A model generated the notes under the pieces. The model saw only the letters and a program-made list of their open reading frames with translations. It did no database searches and was not told the DNA's origin. Of a stretch of 64,000 nucleotides of DNA, positions 1-10,924 are shown in pieces. The stretch is from Streptomyces spiralis (lineage in GTDB: Bacteria > Actinomycetota > Actinomycetes > Streptomycetales > Streptomycetaceae), in assembly GCF_014654675.1 (NCBI RefSeq), contig NZ_BNBC01000001.1, forward strand, positions 212,129 through 276,128, in the 5' to 3' direction. The position numbers were made by a program, and so were the translations under genes. Each line of letters starts with the position of its first letter. The stretch's first letter is position 1.

Positions 1-272
1 TCCTCGGCGACCAGCACGGCGCCCTCGCCCGTCTTGCCCGCCTCGGCGCGGGCCACCAGGTCGGCGTTGGTGGAACCGGTGCGCTGCACCACGTCGACCT
101 CGGACCACAGGCCACCCTCGCGGACCAGTCCGCGCCGCAGCGCGGTGGCGTTCAGGGGCGGGCGGTCGAGGTCGGACCAGCGGCCGCCTCCCGCGGAGCC
201 GCCGGAGCTCTCCGGCTCCTCGGAGTTCTCGGAGTTCTCGGGGCTGTTGTCTGCTGCATCTCGCGGCGTCAT
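1..272 (-). CDS. birA: Biotin--[acetyl-CoA-carboxylase] ligase, N-terminal part (cut by window edge)
   Basis: Only the first ~90 codons are present; the gene runs off the left edge. After an acidic, Ser/Glu-rich leader of about 35 residues the translation reads VVQRTGSTNADLVARAEAG and then GAVLVAEE, which is the typical start of the BirA catalytic domain (the STN...A and VAEEQ segments). There is no N-terminal HTH, so it is a group I, non-regulatory ligase. It attaches biotin to carboxylase carrier domains, and its neighbours encode such a carboxylase, including the biotinylated subunit AccA2. The ATG chosen is the first in frame; a weak purine stretch (AGGGTGG) precedes it. Confidence 0.85.
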   Translation of the reverse strand, partial: MTPRDAADNSPENSENSEEPESSGGSAGGGRWSDLDRPPLNATALRRGLVREGGLWSEVDVVQRTGSTNADLVARAEAGKTGEGAVLVAE

Positions 273-382
273 GCAAGCCACCCTAGGTGTGGCAAACACC
301 GCACTGCCGAACCGTGGGGGTGACACTACGCTACGGATGAGTAACCGTCCCCCCTTTTGAGCAGGCAGGGAGCCGTATCCCG

Positions 383-1987
383 ATGTCCGAGCCGGAAGAG
401 CGTCACGAGATCCAAGGGATCGACATCCACACGACCGCGGGCAAGCTCGCGGATCTTCAGCGCCGCATCGAGGAAGCGACGCACGCCGGTTCGGAACGCG
501 CCGTGGAGAAGCAGCACGCCAAGGGCAAGCTGACCGCCCGTGAGCGCATCGCGCTCCTGCTGGACGAGGACTCCTTCGTCGAGCTCGACGAGTTCACCCG
601 GCACCGCTCCACCAACTTCGGCCTGGAGAAGACGCGCCCCTACGGCGACGGCGTCGTCACCGGCTACGGCACGGTCGACGGCCGCCCCGTCGCCGTCTTC
701 TCCCAGGACTTCACCGTCTTCGGCGGCGCGCTGGGCGAGGTCTACGGCCAGAAGATCGCCAAGGTGATGGACTTCGCCCTGAAGACCGGCTGCCCCGTGA
801 TCGGCATCAACGACTCCGGCGGCGCCCGCATCCAGGAAGGCGTGGCCTCGCTGGGCGCCTACGGCGAGATCTTCCGCCGCAACACCCACGCCTCCGGCGT
901 CATCCCCCAGATCTCCCTGGTCGTCGGCCCCTGCGCGGGCGGCGCGGTCTACTCCCCCGCCATCACCGACTTCACCGTCATGGTCGACCAGACCAGCCAC
1001 ATGTTCATCACCGGACCCGACGTCATCAAGACCGTCACCGGCGAGGACGTCGGCTTCGAGGAACTGGGCGGCGCCCGCACCCACAACTCCGCCTCCGGCG
1101 TGGCCCACCACATGGCCGGCGACGAGAAGGACGCCATCGACTACGTCAAGCAGCTGCTGTCCTACCTGCCCTCCAACAACCTCTCCGAGCCCCCCGTCTT
1201 CCCCGAGGAGGCGGACCTGACCATCACGGACGAGGACCTGGAGCTGGACAGCCTGGTGCCGGACTCGGCGAACCAGCCCTACGACATGCACTCGGTGATC
1301 GAACACATCCTCGACGACGCCGAGTTCTTCGAGACCCAGCCGCTGTTCGCCCCGAACATCCTCACCGGCTTCGGCCGGGTGGAGGGCCACCCGGTCGGCA
1401 TCGTCGCCAACCAGCCGATGCAGTTCGCCGGCTGCCTGGACATCGACGCATCCGAGAAGGCCGCCCGGTTCGTGCGCACCTGCGACGCCTTCAACGTCCC
1501 CGTGCTCACCTTCGTGGACGTGCCCGGCTTCCTGCCCGGCGTGGACCAGGAACACGACGGCATCATCCGCCGCGGCGCCAAACTGATCTTCGCCTACGCC
1601 GAGGCCACCGTCCCGCTGATCACCGTGATCACCCGCAAGGCCTTCGGCGGCGCCTACGACGTCATGGGCTCCAAGCACCTGGGCGCCGACCTCAACCTGG
1701 CCTGGCCCACCGCCCAGATCGCCGTCATGGGCGCCCAGGGCGCCGTCAACATCTTGCACCGCCGCACCATCGCCGAAGCCGGCGACGACGCGGACGCCAC
1801 CCGCGCCCGCCTCATCCAGGAGTACGAGGACACCCTCCTCAACCCCTACATCGCCGCCGAGCACGGCTACATCGACGCCGTGGTCATGCCCTCCCACACC
1901 CGCTCCCACATCGTCCGCGGCCTGCGCCAGCTGCGCACCAAACGCGAGAGCCTGCCCCCCAAGAAGCACGGCAACATCCCCCTCTGA
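383..1987 (+). CDS. pccB: Propionyl-CoA carboxylase beta (carboxyltransferase) subunit
   Basis: A 534-residue carboxyltransferase, nearly the same as S. coelicolor PccB. It moves the carboxyl group from carboxybiotin on AccA2 to propionyl-CoA, giving methylmalonyl-CoA for polyketide and odd-chain metabolism. The crotonase-like N half contains [14 protein letters not shown] and [11 protein letters not shown] (acyl-CoA oxyanion holes), and the C half contains [10 protein letters not shown] and [10 protein letters not shown] (biotin side). The Asp in AYDVMGS (residue 426) corresponds to the Asp422 reported to set propionyl over acetyl preference in S. coelicolor PccB. The start is preceded by a GCAGGGAG-like ribosome site. 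pccE follows 26 bases downstream and is probably co-transcribed. Confidence 0.95.
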   Translation: MSEPEERHEIQGIDIHTTAGKLADLQRRIEEATHAGSERAVEKQHAKGKLTARERIALLLDEDSFVELDEFTRHRSTNFGLEKTRPYGDGVVTGYGTVDGRPVAVFSQDFTVFGGALGEVYGQKIAKVMDFALKTGCPVIGINDSGGARIQEGVASLGAYGEIFRRNTHASGVIPQISLVVGPCAGGAVYSPAITDFTVMVDQTSHMFITGPDVIKTVTGEDVGFEELGGARTHNSASGVAHHMAGDEKDAIDYVKQLLSYLPSNNLSEPPVFPEEADLTITDEDLELDSLVPDSANQPYDMHSVIEHILDDAEFFETQPLFAPNILTGFGRVEGHPVGIVANQPMQFAGCLDIDASEKAARFVRTCDAFNVPVLTFVDVPGFLPGVDQEHDGIIRRGAKLIFAYAEATVPLITVITRKAFGGAYDVMGSKHLGADLNLAWPTAQIAVMGAQGAVNILHRRTIAEAGDDADATRARLIQEYEDTLLNPYIAAEHGYIDAVVMPSHTRSHIVRGLRQLRTKRESLPPKKHGNIPL

Positions 1988-2013
1988 GCACCCCAGAACC
2001 CCAGGGACCCCAC

Positions 2014-2223
2014 ATGACGATCAAGGTCGTACGAGGCAACCCCACCCCCGAGGAGCTCGCCGCCGCCCTGGCGGTGGTCAGGGCGCGCGCCGCGGCGGCG
2101 GCCACCCCGCCGTCCGGCGCGCCCGGCCCGAGGGACTCCTGGGCCGACCCGTCCCGCATCGCCGCCCACCGTGTCCCGCGGCCGGGCCCGGCCTCCTGGG
2201 CGCGCACCTACTGGCCCGCCTGA
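2014..2223 (+). CDS. pccE: Acyl-CoA carboxylase epsilon subunit
   Basis: A 69-residue protein starting MTIKVVRGNPTPEELAAAL and ending SWARTYWPA. The short VVRGNPTPEELAAL helix module and a basic, Pro-rich tail ending in W are the hallmarks of actinobacterial AccE/PccE. The epsilon subunit stabilises the alpha6-beta6 carboxylase and raises its activity. It lies directly behind pccB on the same strand, as in S. coelicolor. The middle is a low-complexity Ala/Pro linker and the GC content is extreme, as usual for this family. Confidence 0.88.
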   Translation: MTIKVVRGNPTPEELAAALAVVRARAAAAATPPSGAPGPRDSWADPSRIAAHRVPRPGPASWARTYWPA

Positions 2224-2308
2224 GCCGTCCTCACCGCGCGGCGGGGTCCGGCCGACTTGAGTACGCGTACTCAGGCGCCGGACCCGCCCGCCGCCGCACC
2301 ATCGGGGA

Positions 2309-2437
2309 ATGCTGTGGTCCGACCCCGAGAACGAGCCGCCCAAGGAACTGCGCGACATGCAGGCGATGCTGCGTCGGCTGGGCGTTCTCATGGCATTGGC
2401 CATGGTGCTGGCCATGTTCGTGATCGGAGTGAGGTGA
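2309..2437 (+). CDS. Small single-span membrane peptide (42 aa), unknown function
   Basis: A short open frame of 42 codons between pccE and maf. The product begins [18 protein letters not shown], a charged amphipathic stretch, and ends in one hydrophobic segment ([15 protein letters not shown]) followed by Arg and the stop. That makes a plausible tail-anchored membrane peptide. A GGGGA run sits immediately before the ATG, closer than ideal for a ribosome site. The spacing to maf is 31 bases, so the two may share a transcript. I do not recognise the family; whether it is expressed cannot be judged from sequence alone. Confidence 0.5.
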   Translation: MLWSDPENEPPKELRDMQAMLRRLGVLMALAMVLAMFVIGVR

Positions 2438-2468
2438 GCCCCGAGGCCCGCGTGGATACTCTGACCGC

Positions 2469-3092
2469 ATGACTGACCAGCCGCGCCGCCGCCTCGTACT
2501 CGCCTCGAAGTCCCCCGCCCGGCTCGGGCTGCTCCGGCAGGCCGGGATGGATCCCGAGGTGATCGTCAGTGGGGTCGACGAGGACGCGATCACCGCCCCC
2601 ACCCCCGCCGAGCTGGCGCTGGCGCTGGCCGAGGCGAAGGCCTCCGTGGTGGCGGCGAAGCCGGAGATCCGGGGCGCCCTGGTGATCGGCTGCGACTCGG
2701 TGCTCGATCTGGACGGCCAGGCGCTCGGCAAGCCCGCCGACGCCGAGGAGGCGACGGCCCGCTGGAAGGCGATGCGCGGACGGGCCGGGACCCTCCAGAC
2801 CGGGCACAGCATCTGGGACACGGCCGGCGGACGGCACGTCTCGGCGGTCGCGTCCACGGTGGTGCACTTCGGGGAGCCGACGGACGAGGAGATCGCCGCG
2901 TACGTCGCCTCGGGCGAGCCGCTCTACGTCGCCGGCGCCTTCACCCTGGACGGCCGGTCGGCCCCCTTCATCGACCGCATCGACGGCGACCACGGCAACG
3001 TCATCGGCATCAGCCTGCCCCTGGTGCGCCGGCTGCTGGCCGATCTGGGCGTCTCGATCACCGAGTTGTGGTCGCCGGCCGACGGCGACTGA
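2469..3092 (+). CDS. maf: Maf-family nucleoside triphosphate pyrophosphatase
   Basis: A 207-residue Maf/HAM1-fold protein. It opens with [18 protein letters not shown], the conserved S-x-S-P-R-R-like phosphate loop of Maf, and has [16 protein letters not shown] (the acidic D-x-V metal site) and the later [25 protein letters not shown]. Family members hydrolyse dTTP/UTP, m7GTP or modified nucleotides to monophosphates and act as house-cleaning enzymes, sometimes linked to septum inhibition. The usual SPRR is SPAR here, and AFTLDG replaces the more common G-x-F-x-I-x-G, as in other actinobacteria. It is placed between carboxylase genes, as in S. coelicolor. Confidence 0.88.
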   Translation: MTDQPRRRLVLASKSPARLGLLRQAGMDPEVIVSGVDEDAITAPTPAELALALAEAKASVVAAKPEIRGALVIGCDSVLDLDGQALGKPADAEEATARWKAMRGRAGTLQTGHSIWDTAGGRHVSAVASTVVHFGEPTDEEIAAYVASGEPLYVAGAFTLDGRSAPFIDRIDGDHGNVIGISLPLVRRLLADLGVSITELWSPADGD

Positions 3093-3098
3093 CGGCGC

Positions 3099-3605
3099 TC
3101 AGGAGGCGCTGGGTTCCCCCGGAGGGGCCACCGGCGGGACGGGAGCGGGCGTGCCGCTCTTCGGGGCGCCCTCGGGGCCGCCGAGCCCGTCGGCGGGCGC
3201 ACCCTCCTCGCGGTCGTACGTCATCAGCAGCAGCACGATGAGCGCGAGCACGACGACCATGAACAGGAACGCCGTCCAGCCCATCGGCCCCCACGCGAAG
3301 GCGCCCAGCAGCCCGTGCACCACGGCCGCGCTGATCAGCAGGATGCGGCCGACGCCGGCCGGACGGCGGTCCCGCACCGCGACGAGCAGCGCGGCGAGGC
3401 CGCACAGGGCGAAGTAGAGACCGAAGACCACCCCGGCGACCTTCGACGAGGTGGACATCACGTCCGGGTCCAGGCCGGCGAGGGACATCTTCTGCCGGTC
3501 GACGACCACCCCGAGGAACCAGTTCACCGCCGCGAAACCGAGCGCCTCGACGAAGAGCACGACCGCCACGATCCACGCCACCGGTCTGCGCACCACCGGT
3601 CCCAC
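3099..3605 (-). CDS. Integral membrane protein, four spans, unknown function
   Basis: A 168-residue protein with four predicted membrane segments, at about residues 9-33, 56-78, 85-102 and 107-128. A Pro/Gly-rich cytoplasmic tail of about 40 residues follows (EGAPADGLGGPEGAPKSG...). It converges on maf with only six bases between them and is divergent from accA2. The conserved gene order beside accA2 suggests an old Streptomyces gene rather than a recent arrival. No enzymatic motif is visible. Confidence 0.75.
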   Translation of the reverse strand: MGPVVRRPVAWIVAVVLFVEALGFAAVNWFLGVVVDRQKMSLAGLDPDVMSTSSKVAGVVFGLYFALCGLAALLVAVRDRRPAGVGRILLISAAVVHGLLGAFAWGPMGWTAFLFMVVVLALIVLLLMTYDREEGAPADGLGGPEGAPKSGTPAPVPPVAPPGEPSAS

Positions 3606-3993
3606 CCACTTTCGCCTGCCGCTCCACCACGGAGCCCTGTTACCGCGAGTACTGTCCGGACATCGCGAACGCTACTAACGGGTAAACGCAGGGACAAGGG
3701 TCGTGCAGGGGTCGCGCAAGGGCCGGTCGGGTGGCAAAGAATCATTGGGCCATTCGTAGGGACTCCACAAAGAAACCAAGTGGGCCGCAGCACGCTCTCA
3801 CAGAGACCTTGACCACATCAGAGGGCTAGGGTTTCCGGGAGGAACCCTGCGTACCAAGGTCCGACAAGGGGTTTCGCAGGTCGAGCGCGCCTCGAATCAC
3901 GCTCCGTGTGGGCAAGCTCACCATTGGGGACGGGTCGAAGTGCCGTGTCGGCAGTCCCTAAACTCGGCTTGTTTCAAGGAGGGAGCCTCAATC
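3606..3993. other. Divergent intergenic region upstream of accA2
   Basis: About 390 bases without a convincing gene. It must hold the promoters of the leftward membrane protein and of accA2. The stretch from 3700 to 3960 is noticeably lower in GC than the flanking genes. A strong ribosome site, AAGGAGGGA at 3976-3984, lies ten bases before the GTG of accA2. I could not assign a -35/-10 pair with confidence. Confidence 0.5.
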
Positions 3994-5766
<1,773 letters not shown>

Positions 5767-5780
5767 CCCACCCCAGCCCC

Positions 5781-5814
5781 GTGAGGCGCCCGGCCACCCC
5801 GCCGGGCGCCTCAC
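5781..5814. terminator. Hairpin terminator after accA2
   Basis: GTGAGGCGCCCGG pairs perfectly with CCGGGCGCCTCAC around an eight-base loop, 14 bases after the accA2 stop. There is no U-run, which is normal for Streptomyces terminators. Confidence 0.85.
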
Positions 5815-6333
5815 TGCTGCACGCCGGCAGGACTGGCCCCCCGAGGGCGGGCTGAAGCAAGGGGCCGGACGTCGGTCTTGAGGGGTGTGTGCGCAGGGTT
5901 TGTGCCACGTGGGGACAGGCAAAGCCGGGGGGCGCCACCGCAGGCCCGCGGCAACCCGCCCAGGCACCGCCAGCCCCCCAGCAGCTACGCCCCTTCAGGC
6001 CCCGCATCGCACGCCGCTCCGACGGCCCCGCCGGCCGCGCCCGGCGCCCACACCACGGCCAACCCGAAACTGCCCCGACCGCCCAGCACACCGGCCGCTC
6101 CCAGCCCCACGGCCCCGTGGCAACGGCCGCTCCCCTCCCGGCTGCCCGCGCACGGCCCGCCGTCCGCCCCGGCGGCCATCCGGCTGCTCTCACAGCCCTC
6201 AGCCCTGGCCGTCGGCCCGCCTCTCCTCGGTCCTCCGGCCCCCGGCCCGCCGGTCACGTCCCACGGCCCTCGCTCGCGGCCTCCTCGACCCTCGCGGCCG
6301 TGGCCGCCGGGCCTCCGGTCCGCGGCCGCGGCC
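5815..6333. other. Gene-free GC-rich stretch between accA2 and the DeoR regulator
   Basis: Open frames exist here on both strands, but their translations are Pro/Arg/Ala repeats with no domain and no good ribosome site, as expected from random frames in very GC-rich DNA. I see no RNA gene or repeat. Confidence 0.5.
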
Positions 6334-7305
6334 TCACCGCCTTCGCAGATCCGCCACCCGGGCTGCTCGCTCTGCTCGGTCCGGGCCCGGTTGTTCGCCC
6401 GTCAGAGGGGTTGAGCGGAGGGTGGCGGTCGGGGTGCCGAGCTGACCGCGGCGGGGGCCGGGGACCGGGACGTCACGGCGGCGGTCGGTGCGGGACGGGG
6501 GGTGGTCGCCCACCGGGTTTCCCATCGCGCCGGCCACGGCGATCTGGACGCCCTGGTCCGCCAGGGCCTGGAGTTCGGTGGCCGCGCGGTCGTCGTGGAC
6601 CGGAGGCTCGTCCGTCACCAGGCGGGTGATGAGGTCGGTCGGAACCGTCTGGAACATGGTGTCCGCGCCGAGTTTGGTGTGGTCGGCGAGGACCACGACC
6701 TCCGCGGCGGCCTGGACGAGGGCGCGGTCGACGGAGGCCGACAGCATGTTGGACGTGGACAGGCCCCGCTCGGCCGTCAGGCCGCTCCCGGAGAGGAAGG
6801 CCCGCGACACACGCAGGCCCTGGAGCGACTGCTCGGCTCCCGACCCGACGAGGGCGTAGTTGGAGCCGCGGAGGGTGCCGCCGGTCATCACGACCTCGAC
6901 GCGGTTGGCGTGGGCCAGCGCCTGGGCCACCAGCAGGGAGTTGGTCACGACGGTCAGGCCGGGTACCCGGGCCAGACGGCGCGCCAGCTCCTGCGTGGTC
7001 GTACCCGCTCCGACCACGATGGCCTCGCCCTCTTCGACGAGGCCCGCGGCGAGGTCGGCGATGGCCGTCTTCTCGGCGGTCGCGAGATGCGACTTCTGCG
7101 GGAAGCCGGACTCGCGGGTGAACCCGCCCGGCAGTACCGCACCGCCGTGCCGGCGGTCGAGGAGTCCTTCTGCCTCCAGTGCGCGCACGTCCCGCCGTAC
7201 GGTCACTTCGGAGGTCTGGACGACGCGGGCGAGCTCACGGAGCGACACGGCACCGTTTGCTCGCACCATTTCGAGGATCAGTTGGCGACGTTCAGCAGCG
7301 AACAC
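6334..7305 (-). CDS. DeoR-family transcriptional regulator
   Basis: A 323-residue DeoR-family repressor. The N-terminus (FAAERRQLILEMVRANGAVSLRELA...SEVTVRRDVRALE) is the winged HTH. Residues ~75-240 are the sugar-phosphate-binding DeoRC domain (IVVGAGTTTQELARRL, VTNSLLVAQAL, GGTLR, ADHTKLG). A further 60 residues at the C-terminus are Arg/Pro-rich and atypical. The GTG start has no ribosome site; TACTGT on the minus strand (7313-7318) ends seven bases before it, so the mRNA is probably leaderless. It stands next to the nucleoside-catabolism genes and is a natural candidate for their regulator, though its own promoter lacks their shared palindrome. Confidence 0.85.
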   Translation of the reverse strand: MFAAERRQLILEMVRANGAVSLRELARVVQTSEVTVRRDVRALEAEGLLDRRHGGAVLPGGFTRESGFPQKSHLATAEKTAIADLAAGLVEEGEAIVVGAGTTTQELARRLARVPGLTVVTNSLLVAQALAHANRVEVVMTGGTLRGSNYALVGSGAEQSLQGLRVSRAFLSGSGLTAERGLSTSNMLSASVDRALVQAAAEVVVLADHTKLGADTMFQTVPTDLITRLVTDEPPVHDDRAATELQALADQGVQIAVAGAMGNPVGDHPPSRTDRRRDVPVPGPRRGQLGTPTATLRSTPLTGEQPGPDRAERAARVADLRRR

Positions 7306-7439
7306 GAAACTGACAGTAACCCCAGCGACCGTCTGCTTTCAGCAGTTTGCGCCGAATAACAGAAGTTGTTCGCACACCAGGGCAGGAAGTGGTATAGAGC
7401 CGCAACTCCCCGTGACCAGCGGGGAGTCGGATCCGGACG

Positions 7440-8888
7440 TCAGGCCTCGGCCGCCGTCTTGCGCGTGTGCAGCTGCCTGGCCACCTCGGCGATCGACCCC
7501 GAAAGCGAGGGGTACACGGTGAACGCCTTCGCGATCTGTTCGACCGTCAGATTGTTGTCGACGGCGATCGAGATGGGGTGGATGAGTTCCGAGGCGCGCG
7601 GCGCGACGACCACACCGCCGACCACGATGCCCGTGCCCGGACGGCAGAAGATCTTGACGAAGCCGTCCCGGATGCCCTGCATCTTGGCGCGTGGGTTGCG
7701 CAGCAGCGGCAGCTTCACGCAGCGGGCGTCGATCTTGCCGGCGTCCACGTCGGCCTGGCTGTAGCCGACGGTGGCGATCTCGGGGTCGGTGAAGACGTTG
7801 GCGGAGACCGTCTTGAGGTTCAGCGGGGCCACCGCGTCGCCGAGGAAGTGGTACATGGCGATACGTCCCTGCATCGCCGCCACGGAGGCCAGCGCGAGCA
7901 CTCCGGTCACGTCACCGGCCGCGTACACGCCCGGAGCCGTCGTCCGCGAGACCTTGTCGGTCCAGATATGACCGGACTCGCGCAGCCTGACGCCCGCCTC
8001 CTCGAGCCCCATCCCGGCGGTGTTGGGGATGGCACCGACGGCCATCAGGCAGTGCGTGCCGGTGATGACCCGGCCGTCCGCCAGGGTCACCTCCACGCGA
8101 TCGCCGACCCGCTTGGCCGCTGCGGCGCGCGAGCGGGACATGACGTTCATGCCGCGGCGCCGGAAGACGTCCTCCAGCACGGCCGCCGCGTCCGGGTCCT
8201 CACCCGGCAGCACCCGGTCCCGGGAGGACACCAGCGTGACCTTGGACCCCAGCGCCTGGTACGCCCCGGCGAACTCGGCGCCGGTGACACCGGAGCCGAC
8301 CACGATGAGCTCCTCGGGCAGCTCGGTGAGGTCGTAGACCTGGGTCCAGGTGAGGATGCGCTCGCCGTCGGGCTGGGCGTCGGGCAGCTCGCGCGGGTGA
8401 CCGCCGGTGGCGATGAGCACGGCGTCGGCGGTGAGCGTCTCCTCGCTCCCGTCCGCCGCGGTGACGACGACCTTGCGCGACCCGTCCAGGGCCTGCATGC
8501 CCTCCAGCCGCCCCCGCCCCCGCATGACCCGCGCGCCGGCCCGCGTCACGGACGCGGTGATGTCGTGCGACTGGGCGAGCGCCAGCCGCTTCACACGCCG
8601 GTTGACCTTGCCCAGGTCGACACCGACCACCCGGGCGGCCTGCTCCAGGGCCGGCGTGTCGTCGGCGACGATGATCCCCAGCTCCTCGTACGAGGAGTCG
8701 AAGGTGGTCATCACCTCGGCCGTAGCGATAAGGGTCTTCGACGGCACGCAGTCGGTCAGGACCGACGCCCCGCCCAGACCGTCGCAGTCGACGACGGTCA
8801 CCTCCGCGCCGAGCTGCGCGGCGACCAGCGCCGCTTCGTATCCGCCGGGTCCGCCACCGATGATCACGATCCGAGTCACGTACTCCAT
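7440..8888 (-). CDS. lpdA: LpdA-type FAD-dependent NAD(P)H:quinone reductase
   Basis: A 482-residue flavoprotein disulfide reductase. It has the FAD motif IVIIGGGPGGYEAA, the NAD(P) motif VVGSGVTGAEFAGAY, the YAAGDVTG signature and a C-terminal dimerisation domain. In place of the redox pair of lipoamide dehydrogenase (GGTCxxxGCIPSK) it has GGASVLTDCVPSK: the first Cys is Ser and only the second Cys remains. This pattern matches M. tuberculosis LpdA (Rv3303c), which reduces quinones instead of lipoamide. The ATG at 8888 is used here; GTG three codons in (VTRIVIIGG) is an equally possible start. It is the last gene before a divergent gap. Confidence 0.85.
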   Translation of the reverse strand: MEYVTRIVIIGGGPGGYEAALVAAQLGAEVTVVDCDGLGGASVLTDCVPSKTLIATAEVMTTFDSSYEELGIIVADDTPALEQAARVVGVDLGKVNRRVKRLALAQSHDITASVTRAGARVMRGRGRLEGMQALDGSRKVVVTAADGSEETLTADAVLIATGGHPRELPDAQPDGERILTWTQVYDLTELPEELIVVGSGVTGAEFAGAYQALGSKVTLVSSRDRVLPGEDPDAAAVLEDVFRRRGMNVMSRSRAAAAKRVGDRVEVTLADGRVITGTHCLMAVGAIPNTAGMGLEEAGVRLRESGHIWTDKVSRTTAPGVYAAGDVTGVLALASVAAMQGRIAMYHFLGDAVAPLNLKTVSANVFTDPEIATVGYSQADVDAGKIDARCVKLPLLRNPRAKMQGIRDGFVKIFCRPGTGIVVGGVVVAPRASELIHPISIAVDNNLTVEQIAKAFTVYPSLSGSIAEVARQLHTRKTAAEA

Positions 8889-9027
8889 TGTCCCGCACCG
8901 TTCAAGGTGGCACGTCCCGGGGGCCCAGCCGGACCCGTTCTGTTACCTATGGGACGGATGAGGCGACCTCCGGGACGCACCCGCGGCGCGGATGAGTCCC
9001 TCGCGTCCCTGCCGTACCCTTCGACCC

Positions 9028-9465
9028 ATGTCGCTCTATGCCGCCTACGCCGGCAATCTCGACGCGCGGCTGATGTCCCGCCGCGCCCCGCACTCGCCGT
9101 TGCGCGCCACGGGCTGGCTGAACGGCTGGCGGCTGACCTTCGGTGGCGAGCACATGGGCTGGGAGGGGGCGCTGGCGACCCTCGTCGAGGACCCGATCTC
9201 CCAGGTCTTCGTGGCGCTCTACGACATCGCCCCGATGGACGAGGAGTCCCTCGACCGCTGGGAGGGCGTCGGCCTGGACGTCTACCGCCGTATGCGCGTG
9301 CGCGTCCACACGCTCGACGGCGAGGAGCGGGCCTGGGCCTACGTCCTCAACGCCTACGAGGGCGGCCTGCCCTCCGCCCGCTACCTGGGCGAGATCGCGG
9401 ACGCCGCCGAGTCGGCGGGCGCACCCCACGACTACGTGATGGAGCTGCGCAAGCGCCCCTGCTGA
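9028..9465 (+). CDS. Gamma-glutamylcyclotransferase-like protein
   Basis: A 145-residue protein of the AIG2/GGCT fold. The N-terminus MSLYAAYAGNLDARLMSRR corresponds to the conserved YGSN-type phosphate/substrate loop (here YAGN). LRATGWLNGWRLTFGG and ALYDIAPMDEESLDRWEGVG follow, the latter holding the catalytic Glu region in this family. Members release 5-oxoproline from gamma-glutamyl amines or dipeptides, but many bacterial ones have unknown substrates. ATG 9028 was chosen over an in-frame ATG at 8992 because the family begins at MSLYAAYAGN. Confidence 0.78.
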   Translation: MSLYAAYAGNLDARLMSRRAPHSPLRATGWLNGWRLTFGGEHMGWEGALATLVEDPISQVFVALYDIAPMDEESLDRWEGVGLDVYRRMRVRVHTLDGEERAWAYVLNAYEGGLPSARYLGEIADAAESAGAPHDYVMELRKRPC

Positions 9466-9516
9466 GCCGGCCTCGCCCCATAAACTGAGTGCATCGACGC
9501 ACCACCGGGAGAGCGC

Positions 9517-9798
9517 ATGGCCCCCACGACCACGTACGAGGTCTTCTACACCGTGCAGGCCGCCGCCGCCCGCGACCGCCTCGACGACCGGCAGCGCATC
9601 GCGTTCGACAAGGGCATCGCCCTGCTGGCCCGCGACCCCTTCGTGGAGGTGTCCCGGCCCATAAGCTCCACCGGGGACGACCGCACGATCCGGCTCACCC
9701 AGAACATCCTCGTGGAGTACACGGTCAGCCGTGGGCGTCTCCTGGTCTTCATCGTCGAGGTGTTCAACGACAAGGACGTCCTCATCACGGATGTCTGA
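9517..9798 (+). CDS. Small protein with RelE/ParE-like pattern, no antitoxin visible
   Basis: A 93-residue protein starting MAPTTTYEVFYTVQAAAARDRL. An N-terminal strand, two helices (AARDRLDDRQRIAFDKGIALLARDP) and a C-terminal sheet (TIRLTQNILVEYTVSRGRLLVFIVEVFND) give the order of secondary structure seen in RelE/ParE toxins. The usual C-terminal basic catalytic cluster is missing. The next gene is the unrelated PNP gene, and no small antitoxin precedes it. A GGGAGAG ribosome site precedes the ATG. It could be a degenerate or repurposed RelE-fold protein; this is a weak call from pattern only. Confidence 0.6.
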   Translation: MAPTTTYEVFYTVQAAAARDRLDDRQRIAFDKGIALLARDPFVEVSRPISSTGDDRTIRLTQNILVEYTVSRGRLLVFIVEVFNDKDVLITDV

Positions 9799-9865
9799 AG
9801 CCCCTGCCGACGCGCCTTCGTGGGAAACGACAAGACAACGATCCCATTCCCGTGAGCTCCCTCAT

Positions 9866-9877
9866 CTACGCGCGTAG
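9866..9877. promoter_or_regulatory. CTACGCGCGTAG palindrome, operator candidate for PNP gene
   Basis: A perfect 12-base palindrome 24 bases before the PNP start. A -10-like TACCCT at 9890-9895 follows it, and then exactly six bases to the GTG, so the mRNA is probably leaderless. The same palindrome precedes deoC, add and the nucleoside ABC transporter genes. Confidence 0.75.
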
Positions 9878-9901
9878 GCCAATTCGGGCTACCCTCGTCG
9901 C

Positions 9902-10726
9902 GTGAACGCATCTCTTCTTCCGGACGACATCCAGGGCGACCCCTATGCCGCCGCCGACGCCGCCGCCACCCGCCTGCGGGAACTCACGGGCGCGGAGACC
10001 CACGACGTCGCCCTCGTGATGGGCTCCGGCTGGGCACCGGCCGTCGACGCCCTGGGCGCCCCCGAGGCCGAGTTCCAGGTCACTGAGCTGCCCGGATTCC
10101 CGCCGCCGGCCGTCGAGGGCCACGGCGGCAAGATCCGCTCGTACACGATCGGCGACAAGCGCGCCCTGGTCTTCCTCGGCCGCACCCACTACTACGAGGG
10201 CCGCGGTGTGGCCGCCGTCGCCCACGGCGTCCGCACGGCCGTCGCCGCCGGCTGCAAGACGATCGTGCTGACCAACGGCTGCGGCGGTCTGCGCGAAGGC
10301 ATGCGTCCCGGCCAGCCGGTCCTGATCAGCGACCACATCAACCTGACCGCCACCTCCCCGATCGTCGGCGCCAACTTCGTCGACCTGACCGACCTCTACT
10401 CCCCCCGCCTGCGCGCGCTGTGCAAGGAGGTCGACCCCACCCTGGAGGAGGGCGTCTACGCCCAGTTCCCCGGCCCGCACTACGAGACGCCGGCCGAGAT
10501 CCGCATGGCCCGCGTGATCGGCGCGGACCTGGTGGGCATGTCGACGGTCCTGGAGGCGATCGCCGCCCGCGAGGCCGGCGCCGAGGTCCTCGGCATCTCC
10601 CTGGTGACCAACCTCGCGGCCGGCATGACCGGCGAGCCCCTCAACCACGAGGAGGTCCTCCAGGCAGGCCGCGACTCCGCCACCCGCATGGGCTCCCTGC
10701 TGGCCCAGGTCCTGGACCGCCTGTAG
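9902..10726 (+). CDS. Purine nucleoside phosphorylase
   Basis: A 274-residue trimeric-type (family 2) [20 protein letters not shown] carries the phosphate-binding [13 protein letters not shown] the conserved H-x-Y-E, and [11 protein letters not shown] and the C-terminal [11 protein letters not shown] the purine pocket. It splits (deoxy)inosine and (deoxy)guanosine with phosphate into base and pentose-1-phosphate. It heads the nucleoside catabolic genes: the pentose phosphate formed feeds the mutase downstream and deoC. The GTG start has no Shine-Dalgarno sequence and lies at the predicted transcription start. The operator-like palindrome upstream suggests induction by nucleosides. Confidence 0.92.
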   Translation: MNASLLPDDIQGDPYAAADAAATRLRELTGAETHDVALVMGSGWAPAVDALGAPEAEFQVTELPGFPPPAVEGHGGKIRSYTIGDKRALVFLGRTHYYEGRGVAAVAHGVRTAVAAGCKTIVLTNGCGGLREGMRPGQPVLISDHINLTATSPIVGANFVDLTDLYSPRLRALCKEVDPTLEEGVYAQFPGPHYETPAEIRMARVIGADLVGMSTVLEAIAAREAGAEVLGISLVTNLAAGMTGEPLNHEEVLQAGRDSATRMGSLLAQVLDRL

Positions 10727-10924
10727 TACGGCACGCAGGCCGGCGGAGACGCAGCGACACCCCGCCGGCACCTCCACGGCGGGAAAGCCGCAAGCGGACG
10801 GAAGCGGGCCGTGGGGGTGCGTTCCCCGGTCGGCCCGCACCGGCACCGGCAGGCAGAACGCACCCCGGAACTGCACCCCACCCCCCACCGACACAACACA
10901 AGAGCACGAGAGGCTGACGGAAAC

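Noticed and set aside
326..1969. A 547-codon leftward frame opposite pccB
   Set aside because: It is a GC-driven shadow of pccB with no domain; PccB on the other strand is unmistakable.
5878..6629. Several overlapping plus-strand frames between accA2 and the DeoR gene
   Set aside because: All are Pro/Arg/Ala repeats without a ribosome site or domain and lie partly opposite the DeoR gene.
7440..8888. Dihydrolipoamide dehydrogenase of a 2-oxoacid dehydrogenase complex
   Set aside because: The redox-active Cys pair is missing and no E1/E2 genes are nearby.
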